A DNA stretch of 64,000 nucleotides from an uncultured Bacteroidales bacterium (GCA_905235445.1 CAJOLJ010000002.1:1-64000); one strand, 5' to 3'. Shown: positions 36,400 through 45,471, counted from the stretch's first letter. Made by a program: numbers and translations. The notes: generated by a model from the letters alone, not told the origin.

Positions 36400-38823
36400 C
36401 TAAGGAATGTCCTCAAGCGGTATCCAGTAGTACTTCGAGTCATTGAAACTCCGTACATAATCGTAGGGGGAGTTCTGGATGGTCAGGAGCTTACGGTACT
36501 GGCGCCTGAAATTCTGGATGAGATCCTGGTACTCCTTGGCGTTGACGGTCTGGGTGTTCGCGACCTCCGCCACCGTCCTTCCCTTCATGGAACGGGTCAT
36601 GTCATTGAGACCTGCCACGAGATTCATCACCTGGGTGTATCCCATCTTGTTGATTTCCGCATCGGTGATATTGGGGATCATTCCCTGGATTATCCCCTTC
36701 ATGGCCCTCACGTAGGGTTCCCTGTCATTGCCTTTCCTGTTGGCGACCTCGTACAGGGGAGCCAGACGCTTGAGCATATGGGCGAGCTCCTCCTGGGAAA
36801 TGTAGATGACCGTCTTGTAGTATTCCCTGCCGGTCTTGTCCTTCCTGGGGGTGTAGCCCTTGAATGACACGGTGGCGTTTTTCTTCTGGAGGTCGTCATA
36901 ACGGGAACCCAGCCTCTTGCGAAGCCACAGCTGCTCCAGCCTGGGGCCGTCGATATCCTGCTCATTCACCTCGAACCCATTCTTGTACGCAGGTTCATCC
37001 AAAGTGGAGTCAACGGGTTTCTCGGCATTGTAGACGAGGTTGATCTGCATCTGGACAGTGGACTTTATCTGCATGACGGCAGCCCTCAACTGGGTTACCA
37101 GTTCATCGGCATCCATCTCTCCGGATGACACGAAATTGTATGTCCCGACATACAGGTCCCCGTCCTGGTTATTGACATTGCTCCGGAACTCTATCATGTT
37201 GCCCCTCTCCTGGGCCCTGACCCTTATCTTCTGCGAGGAAGCCCCGTTGTCAAGAAGGGAGCGGAACTTGATCTGCATGGAAGGACGGATGAGCTCGGAG
37301 ACGTTGTTGTTGAAAATGGTGAAGTCCGGGTCCGAGGGATTGTTCCTTACCTGAAAAGCAAGCAGGGAGACATTCTTCTCCACCAGCTTGTCGATTATCA
37401 CGTCCTGGGTCACCTCGGGATAGTCCCCTGCGTCACCGCAGTCGCCGATGACCATCATGATGTTCGACTCCTTGCTATTGAACCCGAATGAATCCAGGGC
37501 CTGGTCGATGCCATAATAGAGGGCCTCCCTCTTCGTCCTGTCGGACGGGCTGCTCTTGATGCCGTACTCTCCACCCGTCTGCAGGAAGGACATCAGCTTG
37601 GGATTCTCGGGATTTGTCATGGGTATCATCTCGGTGACATACTTTCCGTCCGCGATATCCCTGTAGATGAGCACACCGACCCTGAGGGTCTTGTCCTGCA
37701 GATAGCTCGTGAACTCATGGATGGCATCCTTCAATGCGGGATAGTAGGGTCCCATGGACTTGGTCCCGTCTATGACGATGGCGATGTTGATCTTGGAGAG
37801 GGACCTCAGCTCGGAGTCCAACAGAGGATTGATGTCGGAGTCGTCCCCGTTTATGGCAGCATTCGAGGCATTGCTGAAAGTGGAGATGTTCCAGGCCTTT
37901 TCGGTATTGTCGGAAAGGATCGGGAAACGGAGCTTGGAGCCTGGCATCCTGTAACGGTAGGGATCGTAGGAATCCTTTGTCTTGTCCGCACGGTACACAA
38001 TCTCAGCAGCCTGGGAGGTCATCTTCCTGTCTTCGTAGATCTTGGTCTTGATGCCCCTGGATGCGAAATAATCGAAGTCTGCCTCTTCCCAGTTGGGCTC
38101 CAGGCAGGACCTCTGGTCCCATGCGACATAGGAGTTCTCGTCCACCCAACCGTAGAAGACCCTGTTGGAGGGTCCACCGAGTTTGTTCTGCTTGCACAGA
38201 AGGCTCATGGTCCCCTCCCTCTTTATCACGAAATAAAATGTGAAGTCCATAGAGAGGCTCCCGGCATTCCTGTTGGAGGTGGGATTTGTGAACAGATAGC
38301 CGAAACGGGGATTGTCTAGGTCCTTGTCGATATTGGCGCATATCATGGCCTTGTAATAGATCCCGTGGTTATCCGTCGGGCATGATGACCACAGCAGGAG
38401 CTTGCTCATGGGTATCCAGCCCTTGAAGGTGGCTGTCGAGGAAATCTTCGGGTACAGCTCCCCGGTGGACGGTTCATCATAGACGAGGGCGTAATCACCG
38501 CTTATCTGGGCGATCCTCACCTCATCCCCGAGCCCCAGGGCATCGATCTTCTCGGCCCCCCTGTCCGGGGATGCATACAGGGCATTGTCGGAACGGTCAC
38601 TGTAAGCGACCCAGAAACGGTTGGTGCTCGCCCCGCCCTGCCCGTAATTGCCGGAATCGAGGAGTTTTTGGGCAGTGTCCATCGTCAGCAAGTCGGTGTT
38701 TAGGGCACCGGGCAGGAAGACCTCGGCCTTCTTGGGCAGCTTGGTCTTGATGTTGCCGCCCATGGCCGGAGCCACGAGTGCAATGCTGAGGATAATGAAT
38801 GTCAGTATTCTTCTCATAAACAA
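36400..38823 (-). CDS. exported von Willebrand factor A protein, copy 2
   Basis: An 807-residue paralogue of the vWA protein at 31613-33850. Signal peptide: ILTFIILSIALVAPAMGG. The SH3b-like region is FWVAYSDRSDNALYA to TATFKGWIPMSKLLLW (about residues 68-145). The vWA domain starts near residue 346 (KINIAIVIDGTKSMGPYYPA), with MIDAS residues DGTKS fitting DxTxS and better preserved than in the sister copy. The C-terminal helical part ends in YYWIPLEDIP, matching the other copy's VYWVPVERLP. It is the last gene of the minus-strand kinase transcript, separated from the 208-residue protein gene by a hairpin. Confidence 0.85.
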   Translation of the reverse strand: MFMRRILTFIILSIALVAPAMGGNIKTKLPKKAEVFLPGALNTDLLTMDTAQKLLDSGNYGQGGASTNRFWVAYSDRSDNALYASPDRGAEKIDALGLGDEVRIAQISGDYALVYDEPSTGELYPKISSTATFKGWIPMSKLLLWSSCPTDNHGIYYKAMICANIDKDLDNPRFGYLFTNPTSNRNAGSLSMDFTFYFVIKREGTMSLLCKQNKLGGPSNRVFYGWVDENSYVAWDQRSCLEPNWEEADFDYFASRGIKTKIYEDRKMTSQAAEIVYRADKTKDSYDPYRYRMPGSKLRFPILSDNTEKAWNISTFSNASNAAINGDDSDINPLLDSELRSLSKINIAIVIDGTKSMGPYYPALKDAIHEFTSYLQDKTLRVGVLIYRDIADGKYVTEMIPMTNPENPKLMSFLQTGGEYGIKSSPSDRTKREALYYGIDQALDSFGFNSKESNIMMVIGDCGDAGDYPEVTQDVIIDKLVEKNVSLLAFQVRNNPSDPDFTIFNNNVSELIRPSMQIKFRSLLDNGASSQKIRVRAQERGNMIEFRSNVNNQDGDLYVGTYNFVSSGEMDADELVTQLRAAVMQIKSTVQMQINLVYNAEKPVDSTLDEPAYKNGFEVNEQDIDGPRLEQLWLRKRLGSRYDDLQKKNATVSFKGYTPRKDKTGREYYKTVIYISQEELAHMLKRLAPLYEVANRKGNDREPYVRAMKGIIQGMIPNITDAEINKMGYTQVMNLVAGLNDMTRSMKGRTVAEVANTQTVNAKEYQDLIQNFRRQYRKLLTIQNSPYDYVRSFNDSKYYWIPLEDIP

Positions 38824-38857
38824 TAATATATGAACTTTCTTAATTCTCGTTTCATGG

Positions 38858-38888
38858 GGGTGGGGTACCTACCTTACTCTCCCCACCC
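38858..38888 (-). terminator. intergenic hairpin upstream of the minus-strand vWA gene
   Basis: GGGTGGGG and CCCCACCC pair perfectly across a 15-base loop. There is no T run on the minus strand, so it may act as a partial attenuator or RNA stabiliser between the 208-residue protein gene and the vWA gene. Confidence 0.4.
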
Positions 38889-38921
38889 TATGTGAATGAA
38901 ATTCTTGCTGCCCTTCCCTTC

Positions 38922-39548
38922 CTAGTAGGTCCGCAGCCGGAAATCATAGTTCGCACACAGGTTCATCGCCCCGAAAGGATACTGCTTGTCATACTCGAGC
39001 TTGTCTTTTCGGTGGTGATATATGTTCATCTTTATTTTCCCCTCCTTGTCTTTCTCGTCCATTCCGAGCGCAAAGTACAGGGGCGCTATGAACTCCTCGT
39101 TGTACTTGAGCTTCCAGAATGACGGGGTAACATAGAATCTGAGTTCATTCTCGGGATAAGTGAAGGTGCCGTCAGGGGATGTAAGGGGTATCTCCTCAAA
39201 CAGCGCCAGGATCTTCCCCATGTCCGAGGAGAGGTCGACCATGGTCTCGCCCGGTTTGGAAAGCATCGCATATACCTGGGAAATGTCTTCTGGGTTGGAC
39301 TGGGGCAGGTTCACTTTCACTATTATCTGCGACTCGAAATATGACATATAGAACACAACTGCCCTGTCAGTGTCCTTGGTCGCCTTTTCATATATCCCCT
39401 TCACTTCGGTCATCAGGTCGTTCACGGATGTGGTATTGTCCTTGGCTATGTACACGAACTGCAGGCTCTTTTTCTGCGCCCCGCAGACAATGGGCGACAG
39501 GCACAGAAGAAGGCACGGGAGCACAAGGTTGAGGACCATCTTTCTCAT
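38922..39548 (-). CDS. small exported protein of unknown function
   Basis: A 208-residue protein with a signal peptide (MVLNLVLPCLLLCLSPIVCG, then AQKK). I do not recognise the mature part. LQFVYIAKDNTTSVNDLMTE near its start and AVVFYMSYFESQIIVKVNLP look like an alternating beta/alpha fold, possibly a degenerate vWA or Rossmann-like unit. It lies 17 bases after the TM-anchored 243-residue gene and ahead of the vWA gene, so it is most likely part of the same envelope complex. Confidence 0.7.
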   Translation of the reverse strand: MRKMVLNLVLPCLLLCLSPIVCGAQKKSLQFVYIAKDNTTSVNDLMTEVKGIYEKATKDTDRAVVFYMSYFESQIIVKVNLPQSNPEDISQVYAMLSKPGETMVDLSSDMGKILALFEEIPLTSPDGTFTYPENELRFYVTPSFWKLKYNEEFIAPLYFALGMDEKDKEGKIKMNIYHHRKDKLEYDKQYPFGAMNLCANYDFRLRTY

Positions 39549-39565
39549 GACGGGAAGGGGTATCT

Positions 39566-40297
39566 TTAATCGGGATAATTCACTTTGACTGTTGCCCGGG
39601 TCATGCGGTTGGTGAGGGGGTCATAGTCCACGGACTGCACGCTTACGCTGTCCCAGATGCCGTTGGAAATCTTCATTATGAGCTCGTTTACGCTCTGGGG
39701 CACCCTTTCTCCCTGTTCCATGCCTACGACAGTCGGGACCAGGCTCGGGGATACCCTGCTCTTGAAGTCCGGGGTATCGGCGCTCGATGCCCTGCCGGAA
39801 TTCAGTATCGTCTCAAGTTCCCCTGCGGAAAGTTTGTTCACTTTCTGGACTGCGTAACACCCCGTGACCTCTTTTGGCTGGGAGACATTCCCGTGAAGGT
39901 CAGCGACCCTCACAATATACTTCCCTCCTGCGACAGCGGCTACCTCGAAACGGTTCCCGGGCTGGCGGCGGATCATCTGGTCGGAGGCATCGTAGAGGAT
40001 GTACTCCTGGACCGAGCCGGAAGCTTCCACCGTGAAGGAGTACTTCCCGGTGCCTGCGTCAAGCTTAGGGCGGCCGATGGACTCTATCTGCAGATTCACT
40101 GTAGCGGCGGGTGCGGGGACTTCCGCTGCAGGGGTGACCTCAACGGGACTACGGTCTATTACAGTCTCATTGGAGGGTTTAGGTGAAGTCGGACGGGACG
40201 CCATGCCCTTTTTCACGGCGCTCGCCCCGACATAGCCCACAGCCGTACTGGCTAAGAATACCAGGGTAGGGAGGATATATTTGAGTGTACTGTTCAT
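39566..40297 (-). CDS. membrane-anchored protein with Ig-like domain, unknown function
   Basis: A 243-residue protein. An N-terminal helix (YILPTLVFLASTAVGYVGAS) is followed by a proline/alanine-rich linker of about 40 residues and a beta domain (SIGRPKLDAGTGKYSFTVEA to KYIVRVADLHGNVSQ) that reads like an Ig or fibronectin-type fold. The C-terminus (SGIWDSVSVQSVDYDP-like end) is not recognised. It lies between two small exported-protein genes, with gaps of 17 and 53 bases. The linker suggests it reaches across the periplasm. Confidence 0.65.
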   Translation of the reverse strand: MNSTLKYILPTLVFLASTAVGYVGASAVKKGMASRPTSPKPSNETVIDRSPVEVTPAAEVPAPAATVNLQIESIGRPKLDAGTGKYSFTVEASGSVQEYILYDASDQMIRRQPGNRFEVAAVAGGKYIVRVADLHGNVSQPKEVTGCYAVQKVNKLSAGELETILNSGRASSADTPDFKSRVSPSLVPTVVGMEQGERVPQSVNELIMKISNGIWDSVSVQSVDYDPLTNRMTRATVKVNYPD

Positions 40298-40350
40298 GGT
40301 GGTGCAACTATCTTTTAAGTTAAGCGGGACACCGGTCCCGCCCGGGGAAT

Positions 40351-41013
40351 TTACATGTCGTTTATGTAAGAGAGGTCGGTTGAGGAGGAAGTGGTGGTTG
40401 TTGTGGTGGGGGAAGGGACAGGCGATGATTTTTTGTCACCTACTTTGGTCCTTGGCTTATTGTCTGGGAGAGAGGAGAGGCCGATTGATGAAATCTTGCA
40501 CTTTCCTGTCAGGGGGTTGAACTGGAAATCGACTATGAGGCGGAAGTCCCTCTCGTCCTCGTACAGTTCCTCGGAAGGCTTCTCTTTCCCGTCCGTGGAC
40601 TTTTCGGACTGCGCAGAATCCATAATCCTCAAACTCTTGGCCATGGATATTTTCCTGTGCCACTGTCCGCCATGCCTGAAAAAAGGCCCTTCCTTTTTGA
40701 TGTCGCCCACCCTGACCGTAAGAAGGGCGTTATCTCCGAGAGAGAGCGAGGAAACGTACTCCTGGGGTGTCACCTTTTCCTGGAAAGAGGGCGAGCGGAA
40801 GTTGTCGTTGTAGACGCATGCCTCGGCGGGGGAGGCGAAAAGATCCAGGAACTCCTGGGCGCTTCTTGGCTCGGAGAGCGAACAGGTCCTCTCGTACTCA
40901 TCTATGAGCGACAGAATCCTGAGGTTCATCTTTCTTTCTTCCACGGCGGAAGGACCCTGCCCGTAGGCAAGCAGGGGAAGAAGCACCAGAAGAGCCGAAA
41001 GAACCCTTTTCAT
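40351..41013 (-). CDS. small exported protein, possibly NTF2-like
   Basis: A 220-residue protein starting at the ATG at 41013 (MKRVLSALLVLLPLLAYG signal peptide); the long frame from 41301 overlaps the kinase gene and is not needed. The mature part (SLIDEYERTCSLSEPRSAQE, FLDLFASPAEACVYNDNF) resembles the N-terminal helix and loop of NTF2/SnoaL-like domains, but this is only an impression. The C-terminus is a low-complexity P/T/S tail with six consecutive threonines. It lies 17 bases after the kinase stop and is almost certainly co-transcribed with the kinase. Confidence 0.65.
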   Translation of the reverse strand: MKRVLSALLVLLPLLAYGQGPSAVEERKMNLRILSLIDEYERTCSLSEPRSAQEFLDLFASPAEACVYNDNFRSPSFQEKVTPQEYVSSLSLGDNALLTVRVGDIKKEGPFFRHGGQWHRKISMAKSLRIMDSAQSEKSTDGKEKPSEELYEDERDFRLIVDFQFNPLTGKCKISSIGLSSLPDNKPRTKVGDKKSSPVPSPTTTTTTSSSTDLSYINDM

Positions 41014-41030
41014 TGTCACCGCCCGGTTTC

Positions 41031-42398
41031 CTATAAGACAAAGCCAAACATGGCCCCTATCAGAAGACCCGCTACCGCCACGACCGGCCATACCCAGGCG
41101 GGAAGCGGCTGGGACTGCGCCTTTGGAGAGGCACCCTGGCCGTAGCTGGGATAACCGCCCGAAGGATAGCCTCCACTGGGGGGTGCAGGATAACCTCTGG
41201 AGGGATAGCCTCCGCTCGGAGGGGCGGGATAACCACCCGAAGGATAACCTCCGGAATAGTTCACTGTCCCTTCCGGGTCCTCTCCCGATGAGGAAGGCCA
41301 TTGGGGAGAGGGTCTACCCTGGGAAGGCCTCTGGCCTCCGTAGGAATCGTTTGTATTTATCCGGGGACGTTCGGGAAGTGTTCCCTTGGAAGCCTGGGAG
41401 GGTCTCCTGTCCATGTACGGGACCTCCACCTCGGTCTCCTCATCCCTGATGTCCATCTTCGGGAAGGGGTCATCGCCGGAAGGTTCACCCAGGCTGTCCT
41501 GGGCCTCCTGGAATACCTGCAGGAAGGCCTCCACGGTCTGTGGACGCAGCCTCTTGACGGGGGACATTGCGTTTTCCACGGCATCGATGGTCTTCTTGGA
41601 AATATTCATCTGTTCGAGGTCCTGCCTCGGGAAGCCGTCATTGAGGATCTCCGAGGCGGTGGGAGGAAGTTTTCCGGTAAGTATCTCGTACATCGTGGCC
41701 CCGAGGGCATAGATGTCGATTGTTGGCTGGAACTCCTTGCCGGAATTCTGGTTGGCCTGCTCAATCGGGGCGAAGCCCGGTGTTCCCAGGCCGATGGTGG
41801 AACTGGACTCCGGCTCGCCGTTGGACTCGTACTGCTTGGACAGACCGAAGTCTATGAGGATGGGGACGCCGTTCTTCCGGAGCATGATGTTCTTGGGCTT
41901 GAGGTCCAGGTGCATCATCTTCTTCCCGTGCATGTACGCAAGGGCGAGACCGATCTTGTGGATCATTTCCAGGGCAGCCCTCTCGGGCATTCCCCTGCCC
42001 CTTACGAAGGCATCCAAGGTACCGCCGGAGAGATACTCCATACTGTAGTACACAGTCCCGTTGGCCTCGAAGGACTCGAGGACATTGACGATGCCCGCAG
42101 TTTTCATCTTTGAGAGATTCTGGGACTCCCTCTTGAAGGCGTCCATGTATTTCTGAGCCAGTCCCCCGGCGGCGGTCGCACGGACCGTACCGTCATCGTC
42201 GCGGGAGTTAAGTTCCTTGGCGAAGAACTCCTTCACCGCGACCTGGACTTCCACCTCTCCGAGGGTTCCGCTCACCATTGTGGAACATAGGTAAGTGATA
42301 CCGAAGGCCCCCTGTCCAAGGACCTTGTCGACCCGGTATTTGTATACGCTGCCCTGCAGGGTTGTCCCTATTGTCAGCGCACCGACTATTTCAGCCAT
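41031..42398 (-). CDS. Ser/Thr protein kinase with GGYP-repeat tail and C-terminal membrane anchor
   Basis: A 455-residue Hanks-type kinase. The glycine loop is VLGQGAFGITYL (residues 26-37), ATP lysine K56 in VAVKEFF, catalytic HLDLKPKN at 163-170, DFG at 183-185, and the activation segment ends GTPGFAPIEQ. The kinase domain ends near residue 290. It is followed by a Pro/Arg/Ser-rich linker, then about eight GGYP or RGYP repeats (PSGGYPAPPSGGYPS style, about residues 378-415), and a final membrane helix (AWVWPVVAVAGLLIGAMF). Tail anchoring keeps the kinase in the cytoplasm. It sits downstream of PP2C and FHA genes, the classical phospho-signalling set. Likely substrates include the acidic WHG-box proteins (inference). 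Confidence 0.9.
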   Translation of the reverse strand: MAEIVGALTIGTTLQGSVYKYRVDKVLGQGAFGITYLCSTMVSGTLGEVEVQVAVKEFFAKELNSRDDDGTVRATAAGGLAQKYMDAFKRESQNLSKMKTAGIVNVLESFEANGTVYYSMEYLSGGTLDAFVRGRGMPERAALEMIHKIGLALAYMHGKKMMHLDLKPKNIMLRKNGVPILIDFGLSKQYESNGEPESSSTIGLGTPGFAPIEQANQNSGKEFQPTIDIYALGATMYEILTGKLPPTASEILNDGFPRQDLEQMNISKKTIDAVENAMSPVKRLRPQTVEAFLQVFQEAQDSLGEPSGDDPFPKMDIRDEETEVEVPYMDRRPSQASKGTLPERPRINTNDSYGGQRPSQGRPSPQWPSSSGEDPEGTVNYSGGYPSGGYPAPPSGGYPSRGYPAPPSGGYPSGGYPSYGQGASPKAQSQPLPAWVWPVVAVAGLLIGAMFGFVL

Positions 42399-42556
42399 AA
42401 ACCTAAAAACGTATGATTAAATGCCCTAAAGCAAAATGTAAAATCCCCGCAAATTCCTTACCATTGAGGCCCTGGGCCTGTATGTTTTTTCAAATAATCC
42501 TCCTGTTTTTTCCCTTGACCGCTTCCCCTGGCCCCGAGGCCGGGAAAGAAGTCCCG
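42399..42556. other. 158-base gap between kinase and phosphatase genes
   Basis: No gene is visible. On the minus strand it has an AGGCCC/GGGCCT palindrome and several T/A runs, but no clear TAnnTTTG box, so the kinase gene may depend on readthrough from the phosphatase gene. Confidence 0.3.
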
Positions 42557-43855
42557 CTACTCGTCATTTATCCCTGCAAAAAGGGAAAGGGTCCCCCCGT
42601 CCAGAAGGGCTGTAGCCTCCCTCTCCGGGCCGATGTCCACCTTTTGGACGGTAGAGCCCCTCGCTCCTTTGGATTTCAGGGACTTATAGATGAAAAGTCC
42701 CCCTACAAGAACTGCCAGGGCGATAAGGCAACCGATTATGATGCTGAGGACGGTGTTCCCAGACTTCCTGGTGGCGGGACGTGGCGTCTTGGCTACGGGA
42801 GCGGGATGAGTAGACCGGGGGACATCATGGGAAGAAGGTTTGAGCGGCCCTACCTGGGTAGTCTCTTCATCCCGGTCCTTTTCCAGAGGTATGCGAGGTT
42901 CCCTTTCGAAAGAGTCACTCACCTTTTCCCCCTTCACGGAGGAGGGCTCCGTGACATGGTGGGGCCGAGGTTCCATCCCCGTAACTTCCCTGACGCTTTC
43001 CACTCTTACCATCTCCCCGCCGGGAAGGGTGGTGCGCTCAGCGCTATCGTCATCTTCCGATGAAGTGGCAGGAGCGGGGGCGGTGTCCTGGATGAATGTC
43101 CCGTCGACGGAGAGGACCTTTATGATGTGGGCGGAATGGTTGTCCCTGTTTTCCTTTGTCCTCTCAATCAGGATACTTCTCTTCCTTTCGTCCGAGGCGT
43201 CCATCGAGAGGATATTCACAAGGTTCACATCCTCCATTTCCTCCAGCATCCCGTCGCTGCACATATAGAAATAATCCCCTGGCCTGATGTCGGAAAGGTT
43301 GGCGCAATCCGCCTTGGTGCGGCGTCCCTGACCAGCCTGGATAGCCCGTGTGATGACATTTTTCTGGGGAGAGGTGCGAGCCTGCTCCGGGGTAATCTCG
43401 CCGAGGGAGAGAAGGTCATTCACGAGGGAATGGTCCTTGGTTTTGAAAAGAACCGAGCCACTGGAAGGACGGATCTGGTAGACCCTGCTGTCCCCCATGT
43501 GGGCGACAAAGGCCCCGCCGGGATGGAAGAAGAGGAAAGTGAGGGTGGTGCCCATCTTTCTCACCGCCCCGTCATCCTTGGTATCCAGGATGTCATGGGC
43601 ATAGTTCAGGGCGGACTGGAAGAGGGCTTCCGTGAAAGGGGCCCCCTCCCGGTAATGCTCCCCGAGGTAGGAAGCCATTTCCTGCGCTATGGTCCCGGAT
43701 GCGACCTCTCCTGCGGAGTGGCCGCCCATGCCGTCGCACAGGATGTACAACCCACTGCTGAAAGACTCGGCCCCCCTGTCGGGATACAGGCTGTCCTCCT
43801 GGTTGGCCCTCCTGCCGATCTCGTGGATTGACAATGCCGTTGTTGTAACTTTCAT
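42557..43855 (-). CDS. PP2C-family Ser/Thr phosphatase, copy 1, membrane-anchored
   Basis: A 432-residue PP2C phosphatase; ATG 43855 is chosen because MKVTTTALSIHEIGRRANQE aligns with the second PP2C of the cluster, whereas the longer frame from 43921 overlaps the FHA gene. Metal-binding motifs are present: ANQEDSLYPD, YILCDGMGGHSAGEVAS, VAHMGDSRVYQI, and GDYFYMCSDGMLEEM. After the roughly 245-residue catalytic domain comes an acidic/proline linker and a membrane helix (TVLSIIIGCLIALAVLVGGL) with a short outside tail. It reverses Ser/Thr phosphorylation, presumably by the adjacent kinase. It lies 37 bases after the FHA gene. Confidence 0.92.
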   Translation of the reverse strand: MKVTTTALSIHEIGRRANQEDSLYPDRGAESFSSGLYILCDGMGGHSAGEVASGTIAQEMASYLGEHYREGAPFTEALFQSALNYAHDILDTKDDGAVRKMGTTLTFLFFHPGGAFVAHMGDSRVYQIRPSSGSVLFKTKDHSLVNDLLSLGEITPEQARTSPQKNVITRAIQAGQGRRTKADCANLSDIRPGDYFYMCSDGMLEEMEDVNLVNILSMDASDERKRSILIERTKENRDNHSAHIIKVLSVDGTFIQDTAPAPATSSEDDDSAERTTLPGGEMVRVESVREVTGMEPRPHHVTEPSSVKGEKVSDSFEREPRIPLEKDRDEETTQVGPLKPSSHDVPRSTHPAPVAKTPRPATRKSGNTVLSIIIGCLIALAVLVGGLFIYKSLKSKGARGSTVQKVDIGPEREATALLDGGTLSLFAGINDE

Positions 43856-43892
43856 CTTTATTCCTTCGGACTGCGTGAGCGCAAGAGGGTTT

Positions 43893-44504
43893 CTAGATAA
43901 TGGTCCCGTCCTCGATGTCATCCCCTGCGGAAGGGGACGAAGAGGCGGGGGCAGTCTTTACGAAGCGAAGCATGACCCCGCCGGAGTAGATTTTGTCCCC
44001 GTCCTGCAGCCCCAGTTCCTCCTTGCGGCCGAGTATCTTGCCGTTTAGCTTGATGTCGTCCTTGTTGGAAGCATTGGAAATGTAGGTGTGGTAGATCCCG
44101 TCCGTGCCCAGCACGGTGTTCACATAGAAGTGGACCCTGCTGAAAGTCTTCTCGAGTATGCCGTTATAGACTGTCTCTATCGGGATGTCAGCCCTGGACT
44201 CGGACTCGTATGTCTTGCGTCCGACAGTGTACTTGCCGGGCCTCAGCCGGTAGATGTTGCCGTTTCTCTCGTCCACGAAGTATCCGGGCGTATCCTCCTG
44301 CTTTTTCTGCTCGTAGCGGGTCTCGGGGTCATCCACCGGTTTTGGAGGGACTGGCCTGGCGGGCTTTGGCACTATCCTCTCGCAACCGGAAAGAGGGGAG
44401 ACGACATTGCACACGGGACAGGTGAATGTTATCTTCGATAAATCTTTCCCTTCAGGGACATTGGCATTGAGCTTGGCTCCGCAAATTGGGCACTTTATCT
44501 GCAT
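43893..44504 (-). CDS. FHA-domain protein with N-terminal zinc ribbon
   Basis: A 203-residue cytoplasmic protein. Residues 1-40 form a Cys4 zinc ribbon (IKCPICGAKLN and FTCPVCNVVS). The FHA domain (about residues 90-190) has the expected elements: YTVGRK, FSRVHFYV (conserved Ser and His), and SNASNKDDIKLNGK. FHA domains bind phosphothreonine peptides. Its place between a WHG-box gene and the PP2C/kinase genes suggests that it reads phosphorylation of a cluster protein. It lies 128 bases after the 266-residue WHG-box gene. Confidence 0.88.
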   Translation of the reverse strand: MQIKCPICGAKLNANVPEGKDLSKITFTCPVCNVVSPLSGCERIVPKPARPVPPKPVDDPETRYEQKKQEDTPGYFVDERNGNIYRLRPGKYTVGRKTYESESRADIPIETVYNGILEKTFSRVHFYVNTVLGTDGIYHTYISNASNKDDIKLNGKILGRKEELGLQDGDKIYSGGVMLRFVKTAPASSSPSAGDDIEDGTII

Positions 44505-44632
44505 ATCGGTATGATTTGATTTCTTTCTTCCCCGGACGGCCCGTCGGGACTTCCCCCTTTTTACGGACCGCTCCGCCCTCCCGTGAACATGCGGGAAGAC
44601 GGGGGCTATCCATAATTATTGTTATATTTATT

Positions 44633-45433
44633 TTAAAAATCTGCGTCGTTTGTGAACATCGCTTCCCCGCCTTCGTCGGAAAGCTCTGCGGAGAGTTCGT
44701 CCTCAACGATTATGGCCTCATCTGTAAGGTCATCCCCTACGAGCACCAAGCCCTCCTCTTCCTCATAGTCCGGCCCGATTTCGGCAATGAAACCTTCTTC
44801 CTCCTCTTCTTCCTCCTCCACGAGATCCACATCCAGCATCAGGACACCGTGCCCGTCTATTCCCATGACGGAGAGGTCTTCTTCCTCGTCCACTTCGGAG
44901 CCAAGGAGCCTTACTTCCACATCCTCGCCCTCATCATAGTCGAAGAGGGCCCCGTCCCCCTCGACTTCCACTTCTTCGGGGGCCACATCGGTGATTTCCT
45001 CAAGGGGAATTTCTTCCTCCGCAGGATGCAGGGCCTCCCACTCCTCCACCGTGCAGGTAGAGTAGATGTTGCCTCTCCACTCGAAGAGCTGGTAGGGCCC
45101 CATGGCCTCCCTCGCTGTCGAGAAGGCCTCGTTGAAGGACATGCCGTCGTTCACCACGGACTCCTCCGGGCTTACCTCGATGGCGACCTCTCCTGAAGCA
45201 TCTTCTTCAAGGGGAATATCCTCAAGGGGAGGAACATCTCCGAGGGGAGCCCCTTCCACGGGCTCGGATGCTGCCTCGTCTGAAGCATGCAGGGCAAGGG
45301 GAGCGGCTGCAAGGGATATCGCCGATACTCCTGCTACTGAGACCACCTTCCAGTTAAGTGCCTTGCCATCCCTGGCCTTGGGGGCATCTTCGATGAAATC
45401 GTCCATGCCAAATACGGTATCCTCGCTTTTCAT
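44633..45433 (-). CDS. WHG-box acidic single-pass membrane protein, copy 2
   Basis: A 266-residue family member. The cytoplasmic N-terminus has the acidic threonine box SEDTVFGMDDFIEDAP, followed by the membrane helix (VVSVAGVSAISLAAAPLALH), an acidic proline-poor linker, and the shared box in the variant form MGPYQLFEWRGNIYSTCTVE (WRG instead of WHG) at about residues 130-150. The remainder is extremely acidic with long Glu runs, and the protein ends AMFTNDADF. It shares a transcript with the leucine-rich repeat gene upstream (38-base gap) and the FHA gene downstream. Confidence 0.75.
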   Translation of the reverse strand: MKSEDTVFGMDDFIEDAPKARDGKALNWKVVSVAGVSAISLAAAPLALHASDEAASEPVEGAPLGDVPPLEDIPLEEDASGEVAIEVSPEESVVNDGMSFNEAFSTAREAMGPYQLFEWRGNIYSTCTVEEWEALHPAEEEIPLEEITDVAPEEVEVEGDGALFDYDEGEDVEVRLLGSEVDEEEDLSVMGIDGHGVLMLDVDLVEEEEEEEEGFIAEIGPDYEEEEGLVLVGDDLTDEAIIVEDELSAELSDEGGEAMFTNDADF

Positions 45434-45471
45434 ATCTTGTATGTTAATTTGTTTTCTCAGTAACCTATCTC

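Noticed and set aside
41146..41255. Repeat array as a mobile or regulatory DNA element
   Set aside because: It is the coding sequence of the GGYP-repeat tail of the kinase, with imperfect units following codon structure.
40351..41301. A 316-residue protein from the upstream start at 41301
   Set aside because: The first 96 residues overlap the kinase tail in another frame, whereas ATG 41013 opens a clean signal peptide directly after the kinase gene.
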